Of a stretch of 51,959 nucleotides of DNA, positions 25,998 to 33,958 are shown piece after piece. The translations under genes and the position numbers were made by a program. Position 1 is the first letter of the stretch, and each line of letters opens with the position of its first letter. Source of the stretch: Ramlibacter sp. (GTDB taxonomy: Bacteria > Pseudomonadota > Gammaproteobacteria > Burkholderiales > Burkholderiaceae_C); contig JAJTCN010000033.1 of NCBI GenBank assembly GCA_021323335.1, positions 1-51,959 on the forward strand, read 5' to 3'. The notes under the pieces were generated by a model. The model was not told the DNA's origin and did no database searches. It saw only the letters and a program-made list of their open reading frames with translations.

Positions 25998-26828
25998 ATG
26001 TCCTGGCATGCCAGCCTGCAGCTGGACTACGCGCGCGAGGGCGGCCGCAGCGTCGCCCGCTTCGCGCACGACGGGCCGCTGCGCATCCTGCAAAGCCTGT
26101 GGCCGGAAGGCGATGCCATCTGCCACAACGTGCTGGTGCACCCGCCCGGCGGGCTGGTGGGCGGTGACACGCTGGAGGTCCGCGTCAGCGGCGCCGAGGG
26201 CAGCCACGGCCTGGTGACGACCCCGGGCGCGTCGCGCTTCTATCGCAGCGAGGGCGACATCGCCTTGCAGGACGTCCGCATCCGCCTGGAGCCTGGAGCC
26301 CGACTGGAATGGCTGCCGCTGGAGGCGCTGTACTACAGCGGCTGCCAGGCGCACAACCGGATGGCGATGGAGCTGGCGCCCGGCGCCGAACTGCTCGGAT
26401 GGGACGTGGCCGCCTTCGGCCTGCCGCAGGCCGGCCAGCCCTTCGTGCGCGGCAGCGTGCTGCAGCACATCGAGCTGGCAGGCCACTGGCTGGAGCGCGG
26501 CCGCATCGCCGCGGACGATGCGCGCCTGATGGACGGGCCGCTGGGCCTGGCCGGGCAGCGCTGCCTGGCCAGCCTGTTCTTCACCGCCGGCAGCGAACTG
26601 CCACGCGCGCGCCGCGAGGCCCTGCTCGAGGCCGCGCGTGAGGTGATCGCGGCCCATCCGCTGGCGGCCGGCGCGGGCGCCACGTCGCCCACGCCGCAGG
26701 TGGTGGTGGTCCGGGTGCTGGCGCCGCTGGTGGAACCCGCGATGGGACTGCTGCAGGCGATCCGGCGGGCCTGGCGCCCCCTGGCCTGGTCCACGGCGGG
26801 CGCGGACCCGCGCGGCTGGGCGATCTAG
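25998..26828 (+). CDS. ureD: Urease accessory protein UreD
   Basis: A 276-residue UreD/UreH protein, the scaffold of the UreDFG complex that delivers nickel and CO2 to the urease active site. Family motifs include LVHPPGGLVGGDTLEV (46-61), TTPGASRFYRS, LEWLPLEALYYSGC and ARLMDGPLGLAGQRC. It is separated from ureABCEFG by 16 kb and placed at the end of an ABC transporter operon rather than just before ureA. It must still act with UreF and UreG encoded at 45909-47260. Confidence 0.92.
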   Translation: MSWHASLQLDYAREGGRSVARFAHDGPLRILQSLWPEGDAICHNVLVHPPGGLVGGDTLEVRVSGAEGSHGLVTTPGASRFYRSEGDIALQDVRIRLEPGARLEWLPLEALYYSGCQAHNRMAMELAPGAELLGWDVAAFGLPQAGQPFVRGSVLQHIELAGHWLERGRIAADDARLMDGPLGLAGQRCLASLFFTAGSELPRARREALLEAAREVIAAHPLAAGAGATSPTPQVVVVRVLAPLVEPAMGLLQAIRRAWRPLAWSTAGADPRGWAI

Positions 26829-26966
26829 GCGCCGGCTGCTCTGCCGGAGCGGCGATGTCCTACCCGACCATGGGCAGCGGGGCGGCCTCTCGCTGGCATC
26901 CCGCTGGCAGGCAAGGCCCCGCGGCCGCAGCACACTTGTTTCCATCGATCCCAAGGAGCCAGAGAA

Positions 26967-27437
26967 ATGAAAAACCAGGACGCACGTTCGACCAAGAGCC
27001 TCGTTTCCTTCGGCGTGGCGGCCCTGCTGGCCGTTGGCGCCGCCACCGCCCAGGTTGCCTCGGGAACCACGGGCATCGATGCCACTGGCAGCTTCCAGTC
27101 CGAAATGCAGGCCTGCATGAGCGGCCAGACCCAGCAGAGCCGCGAGGACTGCATGAAGGAAGCCCGCAACGCACGCGCCGACAAGCAGCGCGGCGTGCTC
27201 GACAACTCCGGCGCCCCGGTCAGCAACGCCATGGGCCGTTGCGACGTGCATTCCAGCGGCGAAGACCAGGCCGCCTGCCGCGCCCGCATCATGGGGATGG
27301 GCAACGTGGACGGCAGCGTCGCCGGCGGTGGCGTGATCCGCGAAGTCGAAACCGTGGTGATGCCCGCCGGCCAGACCTCGGTGACCGTCCAGCCCCAGAC
27401 CTCTTCGGACCCGGTGGTCCTGGTCCCCGCGAAATAA
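26967..27437 (+). CDS. Secreted four-cysteine protein of unknown function
   Basis: A 156-residue protein with a signal peptide (SFGVAALLAVGAATAQVA). The mature part has two similar cysteine pairs: QACMSG...EDCMKEARNA and GRCDVHS...AACRARIMG, suggesting two disulfide hairpins from a duplicated motif. The tail SVAGGGVIREVETVVMP is also of a kind seen in uncharacterised Burkholderiales proteins. AAGGAG (26953-26958) sets the start. It is monocistronic and ends at an intrinsic terminator. Function unknown; periplasmic location likely. Confidence 0.7.
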   Translation: MKNQDARSTKSLVSFGVAALLAVGAATAQVASGTTGIDATGSFQSEMQACMSGQTQQSREDCMKEARNARADKQRGVLDNSGAPVSNAMGRCDVHSSGEDQAACRARIMGMGNVDGSVAGGGVIREVETVVMPAGQTSVTVQPQTSSDPVVLVPAK

Positions 27438-27458
27438 TTCCCTCGTCCGACAGCCCGG

Positions 27459-27497
27459 CCCGCCGCAAGGTATTACCTTGGGCGGGTCAGCTTTTTT
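27459..27497 (+). terminator. Rho-independent terminator
   Basis: Stem CCCGCC-AAGGT paired with ACCTT-GGCGGG (small bulge, loop ATT) followed by TCAGC and six T. It closes the secreted-protein gene and lies just before the start of the next small gene. Confidence 0.8.
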
Positions 27498-27508
27498 GTG
27501 GAGATGCC

Positions 27509-27775
27509 ATGACCGACAACGATCGCAAGGACCCCGGCGAGGCCGCCGGTGACGGCCGCGCCCAGCACGGCTACCGCAACGAGGTGAGCTGGGACGGCGG
27601 CAAGGGCCGGCAGCCCTATGCCAACCAGGGCAGCGAGGAGCAAGGCAGCGCCGCGGCGCCCGAAGTGGAAGCCGGCAATCGCGGCGACGCTTCCGGACGG
27701 AACCTCGACCAGCTGGAAGAAGTGGACGGGAAGCCGGGCGTCCCGGAGGGCACATCGCCCCGGGACGCCGGCTGA
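27509..27775 (+). CDS. Small acidic hydrophilic protein, unknown
   Basis: An 88-residue, glycine- and charge-rich protein without hydrophobic segments (EVSWDGGKGRQPYANQG, LDQLEEVDGKPGVPEG). Composition suggests an intrinsically disordered cytoplasmic protein, like small stress-associated hydrophilins. The start at 27509 lies just after a terminator, with a GGAG (27500-27503) in front. Convergent with the 22-codon gene at 27781. Function unknown. Confidence 0.55.
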   Translation: MTDNDRKDPGEAAGDGRAQHGYRNEVSWDGGKGRQPYANQGSEEQGSAAAPEVEAGNRGDASGRNLDQLEEVDGKPGVPEGTSPRDAG

Positions 27776-27780
27776 GGCGC

Positions 27781-27849
27781 TCAGAACACGAGCATGAACA
27801 GCAGGATCACGACGAGCGGGACGCCGAGAAGCCAAGCGATGACGGGCAT
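27781..27849 (-). CDS. 22-residue single-helix membrane peptide
   Basis: ATG at 27849 opens a 22-codon frame, MPVIAWLLGVPLVVILLFML followed by VF and TGA. The whole peptide is one hydrophobic helix. A strong ribosome site, AGGAG with 6-base spacing, precedes it, which random short frames rarely have. It lies between the small hydrophilic gene and urtE. Function unknown; small hydrophobic peptides of this kind are common and usually unannotated. Confidence 0.6.
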   Translation of the reverse strand: MPVIAWLLGVPLVVILLFMLVF

Positions 27850-27944
27850 GGAAATCTCCTAGTGAAGGTGTTGCTGCCAGCATAAGGAGACCGCGGTGCC
27901 GCCAGTGCCCTCCTGATGCGCGGTCGCGGGTAGGAGGGAGCCGG

Positions 27945-28637
27945 TCAGATCGCCACCAGTTGGCGGACGCCCTGCGATTCCATGTCCTTGCCGAGGCCGC
28001 GGGCGACCACCTCGCCCCGTTCCATGACGAGGTAAGCGTCGGCCAGCTCCTCGGCGAAGTCGTAGTACTGCTCCACCAGCAGGATGCCCATGTCGCCGCG
28101 GTCCGCCAGCATGCGGATGACGCGGCCGATGTCCTTGATGATGCTGGGCTGGATGCCTTCGGTGGGCTCGTCCAGCACCAGCAGCCGCGGCTTCGCGGCC
28201 AGTGCGCGGGCGATGGCGAGCTGCTGCTGCTGGCCGCCGGAGAGGTCCCCGCCGCGCCGGTGCAGCATCTGCTTCAGGACCGGGAACAGCTCGTACAGCT
28301 CCTGCGGGATGGGCGTGCCGGAGGGCTTGTACGACAGGCCCATGCGCAGGTTTTCCTCGACCGACAGCCGCGCGAAGATCTCGCGGCCCTGCGGCACGAA
28401 GCCGATGCCGGCGCGGGCGCGCTCGTACGGCGTCATGCCGTGGATCGGCTTGCCCTCGAACGCGATGCTGCCGGTCTTGATCGGCACCAGGCCCATGAGG
28501 GACTTGAGCAGCGTGGTCTTGCCCACGCCGTTGCGCCCGAGGACGACGGTGACTTCCCCCGGCTTCGCTTCGAGGCTGACGTCCCGCAGGATGTGCGAGC
28601 CGCCGTAGTACTGGTTGACGTGTTTGATCGCTAGCAT
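27945..28637 (-). CDS. urtE: Urea ABC transporter ATP-binding subunit UrtE
   Basis: A 230-residue LivF-type ATPase, one of the two nucleotide-binding subunits of the high-affinity urea transporter. Walker A is GRNGVGKTT, signature LSGGQQQQLA, Walker B LLVLDEPTEG. The sequence IQPSIIKDIG after Walker B and VEQYYDFAEELAD are UrtE-specific compared with LivF. It is the last gene of the urtABCDE operon, separated from urtD by a 124-bp gap with an AT-rich inverted repeat. Confidence 0.93.
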   Translation of the reverse strand: MLAIKHVNQYYGGSHILRDVSLEAKPGEVTVVLGRNGVGKTTLLKSLMGLVPIKTGSIAFEGKPIHGMTPYERARAGIGFVPQGREIFARLSVEENLRMGLSYKPSGTPIPQELYELFPVLKQMLHRRGGDLSGGQQQQLAIARALAAKPRLLVLDEPTEGIQPSIIKDIGRVIRMLADRGDMGILLVEQYYDFAEELADAYLVMERGEVVARGLGKDMESQGVRQLVAI

Positions 28638-28653
28638 GTGGGTACGGGGTCAA

Positions 28654-28746
28654 GGACGCAAAAGTCGCGAAGGTTCCGCAAAAGTCGCAAAACGAAAATC
28701 CGAATTCCTTTTGCGACTTTTGCGTAGCTTTTGCGCCTTTTGCGTC
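28654..28746. repeat. AT-richer inverted repeat with CTTTTGCG motifs between urtD and urtE
   Basis: Left arm 28655-28692 (GACGCAAAAGTCGCGAAGG..., GCAAAAGTCGCAAAA) and right arm 28709-28746 (TTTTGCGACTTTTGCG..., CTTTTGCGTC) are imperfect inverse copies of about 38 bp. The motif GCAAAAGTCGC recurs within. Base composition is clearly lower in GC than the genes around it. The element sits inside the operon. Confidence 0.8.
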
Positions 28747-28761
28747 CTCGCCTTCGGAAGT

Positions 28762-29637
28762 TCAACGCCCAAGGTACACCTCGATCACTCGTTCGTCCGA
28801 CTGAACCTGTTCCAGCGTGCCCTCCGCGAGCACCGATCCTTCGTGCAGCACCGTGACCTTCTCGGAGATCGTCTTGATGAAGCTCATGTCGTGTTCCACC
28901 ACCATCAACGAGTGATGGCCCTTCAGGGACAGGAAGAGTTCGGCGGTGCGGGCGGTTTCCTCGTCGGTCATGCCGGCCACCGGTTCGTCGAGCAGCAGGA
29001 GTTTCGGGTCCTGCATCAACAGCATCCCGATCTCCAGCCACTGCTTCTGCCCATGGCTCAGGTTGCCCGCAAGGCGGTTCACGCTGTCGGCGAGATGGAT
29101 CGTGCGCAGGATCTGCGCGAGGCGGTCGCTTTGAGCGGAATCGGGCTTGAAGAACATCGACGCCTTGACGCCCTTGTCCGTCTTCAGCGCCAGCTCGAGG
29201 TTTTCGTAGACCGTGAGGTGCTCGAACACTGTCGGCTTCTGGAACTTGCGGCCGATGCCCATCTGCGCGATCTCGGCTTCCTTGTAGCGCAGCAGGTCGA
29301 TGGTGCTGCCGAAGAACACCGTGCCCGCGTCCGGCCGCGTCTTGCCGGTGATGATGTCCATCATCGTGGTCTTGCCCGCGCCGTTCGGCCCGATGATGCA
29401 GCGCAGCTCGCCGGGCGCGATGTCCAGCGAAAGCTTGTTGATCGCCTTGAAGCCGTCGAAGCTGACGCTCACGTCCTCCAGGTACAGGATGCGGCCGTGC
29501 GCCACGTCCACCTCGCCGGGAGTGACCGGACGCGAGAAACCGGCGGCGCGGCCGCCCGATTCCGTGCGGTTGCGCGCCGCAGCCTGGCCGTAGGCGGTGG
29601 CGCGCCGCGCGCCCTCTTCCATCAGGTCCGGCGTCAT
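28762..29637 (-). CDS. urtD: Urea ABC transporter ATP-binding subunit UrtD
   Basis: A 291-residue LivG-type ATPase. Walker A is GPNGAGKTT, signature region LSHGQKQWLEIGMLL and Walker B KLLLLDEPVAGMTDEE, all as in UrtD. An N-terminal extension of about 45 residues (MTPDLMEEGARRATAYGQ...) precedes the ATPase fold, which starts at ILYLEDVSVSFDGF. The ATG at 29637 overlaps the urtC stop (ATGA). Confidence 0.92.
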   Translation of the reverse strand: MTPDLMEEGARRATAYGQAAARNRTESGGRAAGFSRPVTPGEVDVAHGRILYLEDVSVSFDGFKAINKLSLDIAPGELRCIIGPNGAGKTTMMDIITGKTRPDAGTVFFGSTIDLLRYKEAEIAQMGIGRKFQKPTVFEHLTVYENLELALKTDKGVKASMFFKPDSAQSDRLAQILRTIHLADSVNRLAGNLSHGQKQWLEIGMLLMQDPKLLLLDEPVAGMTDEETARTAELFLSLKGHHSLMVVEHDMSFIKTISEKVTVLHEGSVLAEGTLEQVQSDERVIEVYLGR

Positions 29638-30851
29638 GCGGCCTTCCTCCCCAGCTTCTTCACCAGGCCGACCACGCCCTGCGGCAGGAACAGGGTGACC
29701 GCGATGAACAGCGCGCCCAGGAAGTACAGCCAGAACTCCGGCGCGAACACGGTCAGCCAGCTCTTGGCGCCGTTGACGAGGAAGGCGCCGACGATGGGGC
29801 CGACCAACGAGGCCCGCCCGCCCACCGCCGCCCAGATGGCGATCTCGATCGAGTTGGCCGGGCTCATCTCGCCCGGGTTGATGATGCCCACCTGCGGCAC
29901 GTACAGCGCGCCCGCGACGCCGCACATCACGGCGCTGAGCGTCCAGATCGTCAGCTTGTAGGGCAGCGGGTTGTAGCCGGAGAACATGACGCGCGATTCG
30001 GCATCGCGCACGGCCTGCAGCACCCGGCCGAACTTGCTGGCCACCAGCCAGCGCGCCAGCAGGAAGAAGGCGAGCAGCGTGAGGCCGGTGACGACGAACA
30101 GCGTCATGCGCGTCTGCGGCGTGGCGATGGCGATGCCGACGATGCGCTTGAAGTCGGTGAAGCCGTTGTTGCCGCCGAAGCCCGTCTCGTTGCGGAAGAA
30201 CAGCAGCATGGCCGCGTACGTCAGCGCCTGCGTGATGATCGAGAAGTAGACGCCCTTGATCCGCGAGCGGAAGGCGAAGTAGCCGAACACGAAGGCGACG
30301 ACGCCGGGCACCGCGACGATCAGGATGCAGGTGGCCAGGAAGCTGTCGGAGAAGGTCCAGTGCCAGGGCAGTTCCTTCCAGTCCAGGAACACCATGAAGT
30401 CCGGCAGGTCGCTCTGGTAGTTGCCCTCGCGGCCGATCTGCCGCATGAGGTACATGCCCATCACGTAGCCGCCGAGCGCGAAGAACAGGCCGTGCCCGAG
30501 AGAGAGGATGCCGGTGTAGCCCCAGATCAGGTCCATGGCCAGCGCGCAGATGGCGTAGCACATGATCTTGCCGACCAGCGCCACGGCGTAGTCGCTCATG
30601 TGGAAGGCGCTGGATTCGGGGACGACCAGGTTCAGCAGGGGCGCGAAGGCGCAGACGGCGACGAGGGCGGCGAGGAAGGCGGTCCAGCCGGTGCGGGTGA
30701 GGAGGGGCGGCCGGCTGGGGAGAATCACTCCCTCTCCCGCTTGCGGGAGAGGGCTGGGGTGAGGGTCGGGGCGCGCGGAACCCTCACCCCCCGCCCTCTC
30801 CCGCAAGCGGGAGAGGGAGCTTTCATCCACCGGAGGAAGAACTGCGCTCAT
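29634..30851 (-). CDS. urtC: Urea ABC transporter permease UrtC with repeat-derived N-terminus
   Basis: A 405-residue LivM-type permease with about ten helices from residue 52 onward (LTRTGWTAFLAALVAVCAFAP, LSLGHGLFFALGGYVMGMYL, RSRIKGVYFSIITQALTYAAML). Residues 11-42 are translated from a paired REP-like element (30728-30820) and give a charged/proline-rich segment (LSRLRERAGG...HPSPLPQAGEG) not expected in UrtC. The start ATG overlaps the urtB stop (ATGA), so the element lies inside the coding frame rather than upstream. A later start would uncouple it from urtB. Function is probably kept because the helices are intact. Confidence 0.9.
   Translation of the reverse strand: MSAVLPPVDESSLSRLRERAGGEGSARPDPHPSPLPQAGEGVILPSRPPLLTRTGWTAFLAALVAVCAFAPLLNLVVPESSAFHMSDYAVALVGKIMCYAICALAMDLIWGYTGILSLGHGLFFALGGYVMGMYLMRQIGREGNYQSDLPDFMVFLDWKELPWHWTFSDSFLATCILIVAVPGVVAFVFGYFAFRSRIKGVYFSIITQALTYAAMLLFFRNETGFGGNNGFTDFKRIVGIAIATPQTRMTLFVVTGLTLLAFFLLARWLVASKFGRVLQAVRDAESRVMFSGYNPLPYKLTIWTLSAVMCGVAGALYVPQVGIINPGEMSPANSIEIAIWAAVGGRASLVGPIVGAFLVNGAKSWLTVFAPEFWLYFLGALFIAVTLFLPQGVVGLVKKLGRKAA
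30728..30820. repeat. Paired REP-like element within the 5' end of urtC
   Basis: Inverted copies: CTCCCTCTCCCGCTTGCGGG plus AGAGGGCTGGGGTGAGGG on one side, and CCCTCACCCCCCGCCCTCTC plus CCGCAAGCGGGAGAGGGAGC on the other. The same core is found at 32433-32470 and 38334-38372. It is translated in frame in urtC. Confidence 0.85.
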
Positions 30852-32419
30852 GCCTCCGCACTCCGTCCCTTGACCGCGAACAAGCCCTGCGGCCGCTTCT
30901 GGATGAACACCACGATGATCACCAGCACCGCGATCTTGGCCAGCACGGCGCCGGCCCAGCCTTCGATGAACTTGTTCAGCACGCCCAGCCCCAGCGCCGC
31001 ATACACCGTGCCGGCCAGCTGGCCCACGCCGCCCAGCACCACCACCATGAAGGCATCGACGATGTAGGCCTGGCCCAGGTCCGGTCCCACGTTGCCGATC
31101 TGGCTCAAGGCGCAACCCGCCAGCCCGGCGATGCCGGAGCCGAGCGCGAAGGCATAGGTGTCCACCCGCGCGGTGTTCACGCCCATGCACGACGCGATGG
31201 GGCGGTTCTGCGTGACGCCGCGCACGAACAGCCCGAGCCGCGTGCGCGCAATGAGGAAGGCCATGCCGAGCAGCACCGCGAAGGCGAAGCCGACGATCAC
31301 GATGCGGTTCCACGGCAGCTGCAGGTTACCGGTGATCGCCAGGCCGCCGCTCATCCAGCTGGGGTTTTCCACGCCGACGTTCTGCGCGCCGAACACGGTG
31401 CGCACCAGCTGCATCAACATCAGGCTGATGCCCCAGGTGGCCAGCAGCGTCTCCAGCGGACGGCCGTAGAGGAAGCGGATGACGCCGCGCTCCAGCACCG
31501 CGCCCATCAGCGCGGACGCGCCGAAGGCCACCGGCACCGCCGCCACCAGGTACCAGTCGAAGGCGCCCGGCAGGTATCTCTGGAACAGGCCCTGCACCAC
31601 GTAGGTGGCGTAGGCGCCGATCATCATCAGCTCGCCGTGCGCCATGTTGATCACGCCCATCAGCCCGTAGGTGATCGCCAGGCCCAGGGCGACCAGCAGC
31701 AGGATCGAGCCGAGGCTGATGCCGGAGAACGCGGCGGCTGCGCGCTCGCCCCACACCAGCGACGACTCCATGCTGCGGATCGACGCCTGCAGAGCGGCCT
31801 TGACGTCGGCGTCGCCTTCGTCCTTCAGCCGCTGCAGCAGCAGGCTGCGCGTCGCCGGGCTGCGGGCGCTGGCGAGAAGTTGCGCGGCTTCGAGCCGTCG
31901 CGCCTTGTCGCTGCTGTTCAGGAGCGCAGCCGCGCGCACCATCGCCAGCTGCTCCTTGATCGCCGCATCGCGCTCGGAGGCATAGGCCTTCTCGATCAGC
32001 GGCAGCTTGGATTCGTCGGGGTCCTTCTGCAGTTCGGCGACGGCCGCGGCCCGCAGCTTGTCGTCTTTCGAGAAGAGCTTCAGCGCCGACAGCGCCGAGT
32101 CGAGCTCGCCGCGCATGCGGTTGTTGTTGACCACGTCCTCGGCGTCGGGAGGCACCGCGAGGTCGGCGCCCGTGACGGGGTCGGTTGCCTTGTCGTCGCG
32201 GACGACGAAGACCCTGCCGCCCGCGGTCTTGACGGCGTCGTCGGCGAGGGCCTGGATGAAGGCGGCCGTCCTGTCGTCGGCGGCCGAGACGGCCTGGTTG
32301 AGGGCTTCGATGCGGGCGTCGGATTCGCCTGTGGCCATGGCCAGCGCCTCTGCGGCCGTGAGCGCGTGCGCAGTGGATGACGCCACGAGAAACAGTGAAA
32401 GGAGAAGCTTGAAGAGCAT
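30848..32419 (-). CDS. urtB: Urea ABC transporter permease UrtB
   Basis: A 523-residue LivH-type permease with the long N-terminal periplasmic domain typical of UrtB: signal segment (MLFKLLLSLFLVASSTAHA), a helical domain to about residue 215 (NRMRGELDSALSALKLFS, SARSPATRSLLLQRLKDEG), then about eight helices (GISLGSILLLVALGLAITYG, MGVINMAHGELMMIGAYATY). The reading frame upstream of this ATG is open into urtA with no stop, but ATG 32419 begins the homologous region. The stop overlaps urtC. Confidence 0.9.
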   Translation of the reverse strand: MLFKLLLSLFLVASSTAHALTAAEALAMATGESDARIEALNQAVSAADDRTAAFIQALADDAVKTAGGRVFVVRDDKATDPVTGADLAVPPDAEDVVNNNRMRGELDSALSALKLFSKDDKLRAAAVAELQKDPDESKLPLIEKAYASERDAAIKEQLAMVRAAALLNSSDKARRLEAAQLLASARSPATRSLLLQRLKDEGDADVKAALQASIRSMESSLVWGERAAAAFSGISLGSILLLVALGLAITYGLMGVINMAHGELMMIGAYATYVVQGLFQRYLPGAFDWYLVAAVPVAFGASALMGAVLERGVIRFLYGRPLETLLATWGISLMLMQLVRTVFGAQNVGVENPSWMSGGLAITGNLQLPWNRIVIVGFAFAVLLGMAFLIARTRLGLFVRGVTQNRPIASCMGVNTARVDTYAFALGSGIAGLAGCALSQIGNVGPDLGQAYIVDAFMVVVLGGVGQLAGTVYAALGLGVLNKFIEGWAGAVLAKIAVLVIIVVFIQKRPQGLFAVKGRSAEA

Positions 32420-32432
32420 GAGGGTCCCGAGG

Positions 32433-32470
32433 CTCCCTCTCCCCGCCGGGGAGAGGGCTGGGGTGAGGGG
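32433..32470. repeat. REP-like palindrome between urtA and urtB
   Basis: CTCCCTCTCCCCGCCGGGGA followed by GAGGGCTGGGGTGAGGGG; same family as 30728-30820. It lies 14 bp upstream of the urtB start and next to the homopolymer tract at 32486-32520. Confidence 0.8.
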
Positions 32471-32485
32471 CGCCCCTGAGAGCGG

Positions 32486-32520
32486 CCCCCCCCCCCCCCC
32501 ACCCCCGGGGGGGGGGGGGG
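32486..32520. repeat. C15-A-C5-G14 homopolymer tract at the urtA 3' end
   Basis: Fifteen C, one A, five C and fourteen G run without interruption. The tract is almost self-complementary and sits where the urtA stop codon should be. Exact lengths are doubtful in any assembly; a one-base error would change the urtA frame. Confidence 0.9.
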
Positions 32521-33766
32521 CACACAAACCGAACACAGCTTCGATGTACGGCGACCAGGGCTTGGCCTTCACCGGGCCCGGCGTCTTCCACACCACGTTG
32601 AACTGGCCGTCGGCCTTGACTTCGCCGATGAACACCGGCTTGTGCAGGTGGTGGTTCTTCATGTCCATGGTGGCGGTGAAGCCGGACGGCGCCTTGAAGG
32701 TCTGGCCGGCCATGGCCGCGATGACCTTGTCGGTGTCGGTGGACTTGGCCTTCTCCACCGCCTGGGCCCACATGTGCACGCCGATGTAGGTGGCCTCCAT
32801 CGGGTCGTTGGTCAGGGGCTTGTCCTTGTGGCCGGCGATGCCCTTGGTCTTTGCATAGCTGCCCCACTTCTTGGTGAACTCCGCATTGGTCGGATTCTTC
32901 ACGGACATGAAGTAGTTCCAGGCGGCCAGGTGGCCCACCAGCGGCTTGGTGTCGACGCCGCGCAGTTCCTCCTCGCCCACCGAGAAGGCCACCACCGGCA
33001 CGTCCTTGGCCTTCAGGCCGGCGTTGCCCAGCTCCTTGTAGAAGGGCACGTTGGAGTCGCCGTTGATGGTGGAGATCACCGCCGTCTTCTTGCCCTCGCT
33101 GGAGAACTTCTTGACCTTGGCGATGATGGTCTGGTAGTCGCTGTGGCCGAAGGGGGTGTACTCCTCCATGATGTCGGCCTCGGCGACACCCTTGGACTTG
33201 AGGAAGGCGCGCAGGATCTTGTTGGTGGTGCGCGGGTACACGTAGTCTGTGCCCAGCAGGACGAAACGCTTGGCGCCGCCGCCGTCCTTGGACATCAGGT
33301 ATTCGACGGCCGGGATGGCCTGCTGGTTGGGCGCGGCGCCGGTGTAGAACACGTTCTTGGACAGCTCCTCGCCCTCGTACTGCACGGGGTAGAACAGCAG
33401 GCCGTTCAGCTCCTCGACCACCGGCAGCACCGACTTGCGGCTGACCGAGGTCCAGCAGCCGAAGATCACGGAGACCTTGTCCTGCGTCAGCAACTGCTTG
33501 GTCTTCTCGGCGAACAGCGGCCAGTTGGAGGCCGGGTCCACCACCACGGGCTCGAGCTTCTTGCCCAGCACGCCGCCCTTGGCATTGATTTCGTCGATGG
33601 CCATGAGGACCGTGTCCTTCAGGACCGTCTCGGAAATGGCCATGGTGCCGGACAGGCTGTGCAGCACGCCGACCTTGATGGTGTTGGACTGCGCGAAAGC
33701 GGGAAGGCCGGCGCCGGCCAGGGCGACGGCGGCGGTGAGGGCCTTGAGGGTGAATCGACGTTGCAT
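32521..33766 (-). CDS. urtA: Urea ABC transporter substrate-binding protein UrtA, lacking its own stop
   Basis: A periplasmic urea receptor of the Leu/Ile/Val-binding fold. Signal peptide MQRRFTLKALTAAVALAGAG then AFAQ; mature motifs IKVGVLHSLSGTMAISE, FGCWTSVSRKSVLPV, YPVQYEGEE, GTDYVYPRTTN, VAFSVGEEELRG and NDPMEATYIG are all UrtA-typical. Homology ends at KPWSPYI near 32543. The normal dozen C-terminal residues and stop are replaced by EAVFGLCA and a Pro/Gly run, and the frame stays open into urtB. Up to SPYI the protein is about 408 residues, near full length, so a working receptor is possible if the real 3' end differs from this sequence. Confidence 0.85.
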
Positions 33767-33958
33767 GTGTGCTCCAGAAGTGCGCGAAGAGATGACGCAG
33801 GGCCATGCTAGGGATGAGCGGGTGGCTGGTCTGTACGACACATGGCGTACGGGGCGCGGCCACGGCCGACTACGGGGCCCACCGGCGTCGTCCGACAGCG
33901 CTTTCCTGCCGGGCAGGGCCCAATCCCCTCACTGCATGCGATGCGAAGAGGTGCCCCC

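Noticed and set aside
32486..32520. Poly-G sequencing artefact from two-colour chemistry
   Set aside because: Such artefacts would be expected as G-run then C-run at a join; here the order is C-run then G-run, so the simple explanation does not fit, though the lengths remain doubtful.
30848..33841. A 997-codon frame as a genuine UrtA-UrtB fusion
   Set aside because: Both parts have their own signal sequences and starts, and the join is a homopolymer tract plus repeat; treated as a lost stop or assembly fault rather than a natural fusion.
33831..33850. GTACG-N8-CGTAC dyad and a GTCGTAC match upstream of urtA as part of the GntR regulon
   Set aside because: A 7-base match is expected several times by chance in 52 kb, and urt genes have no functional tie to the aldarate regulator.
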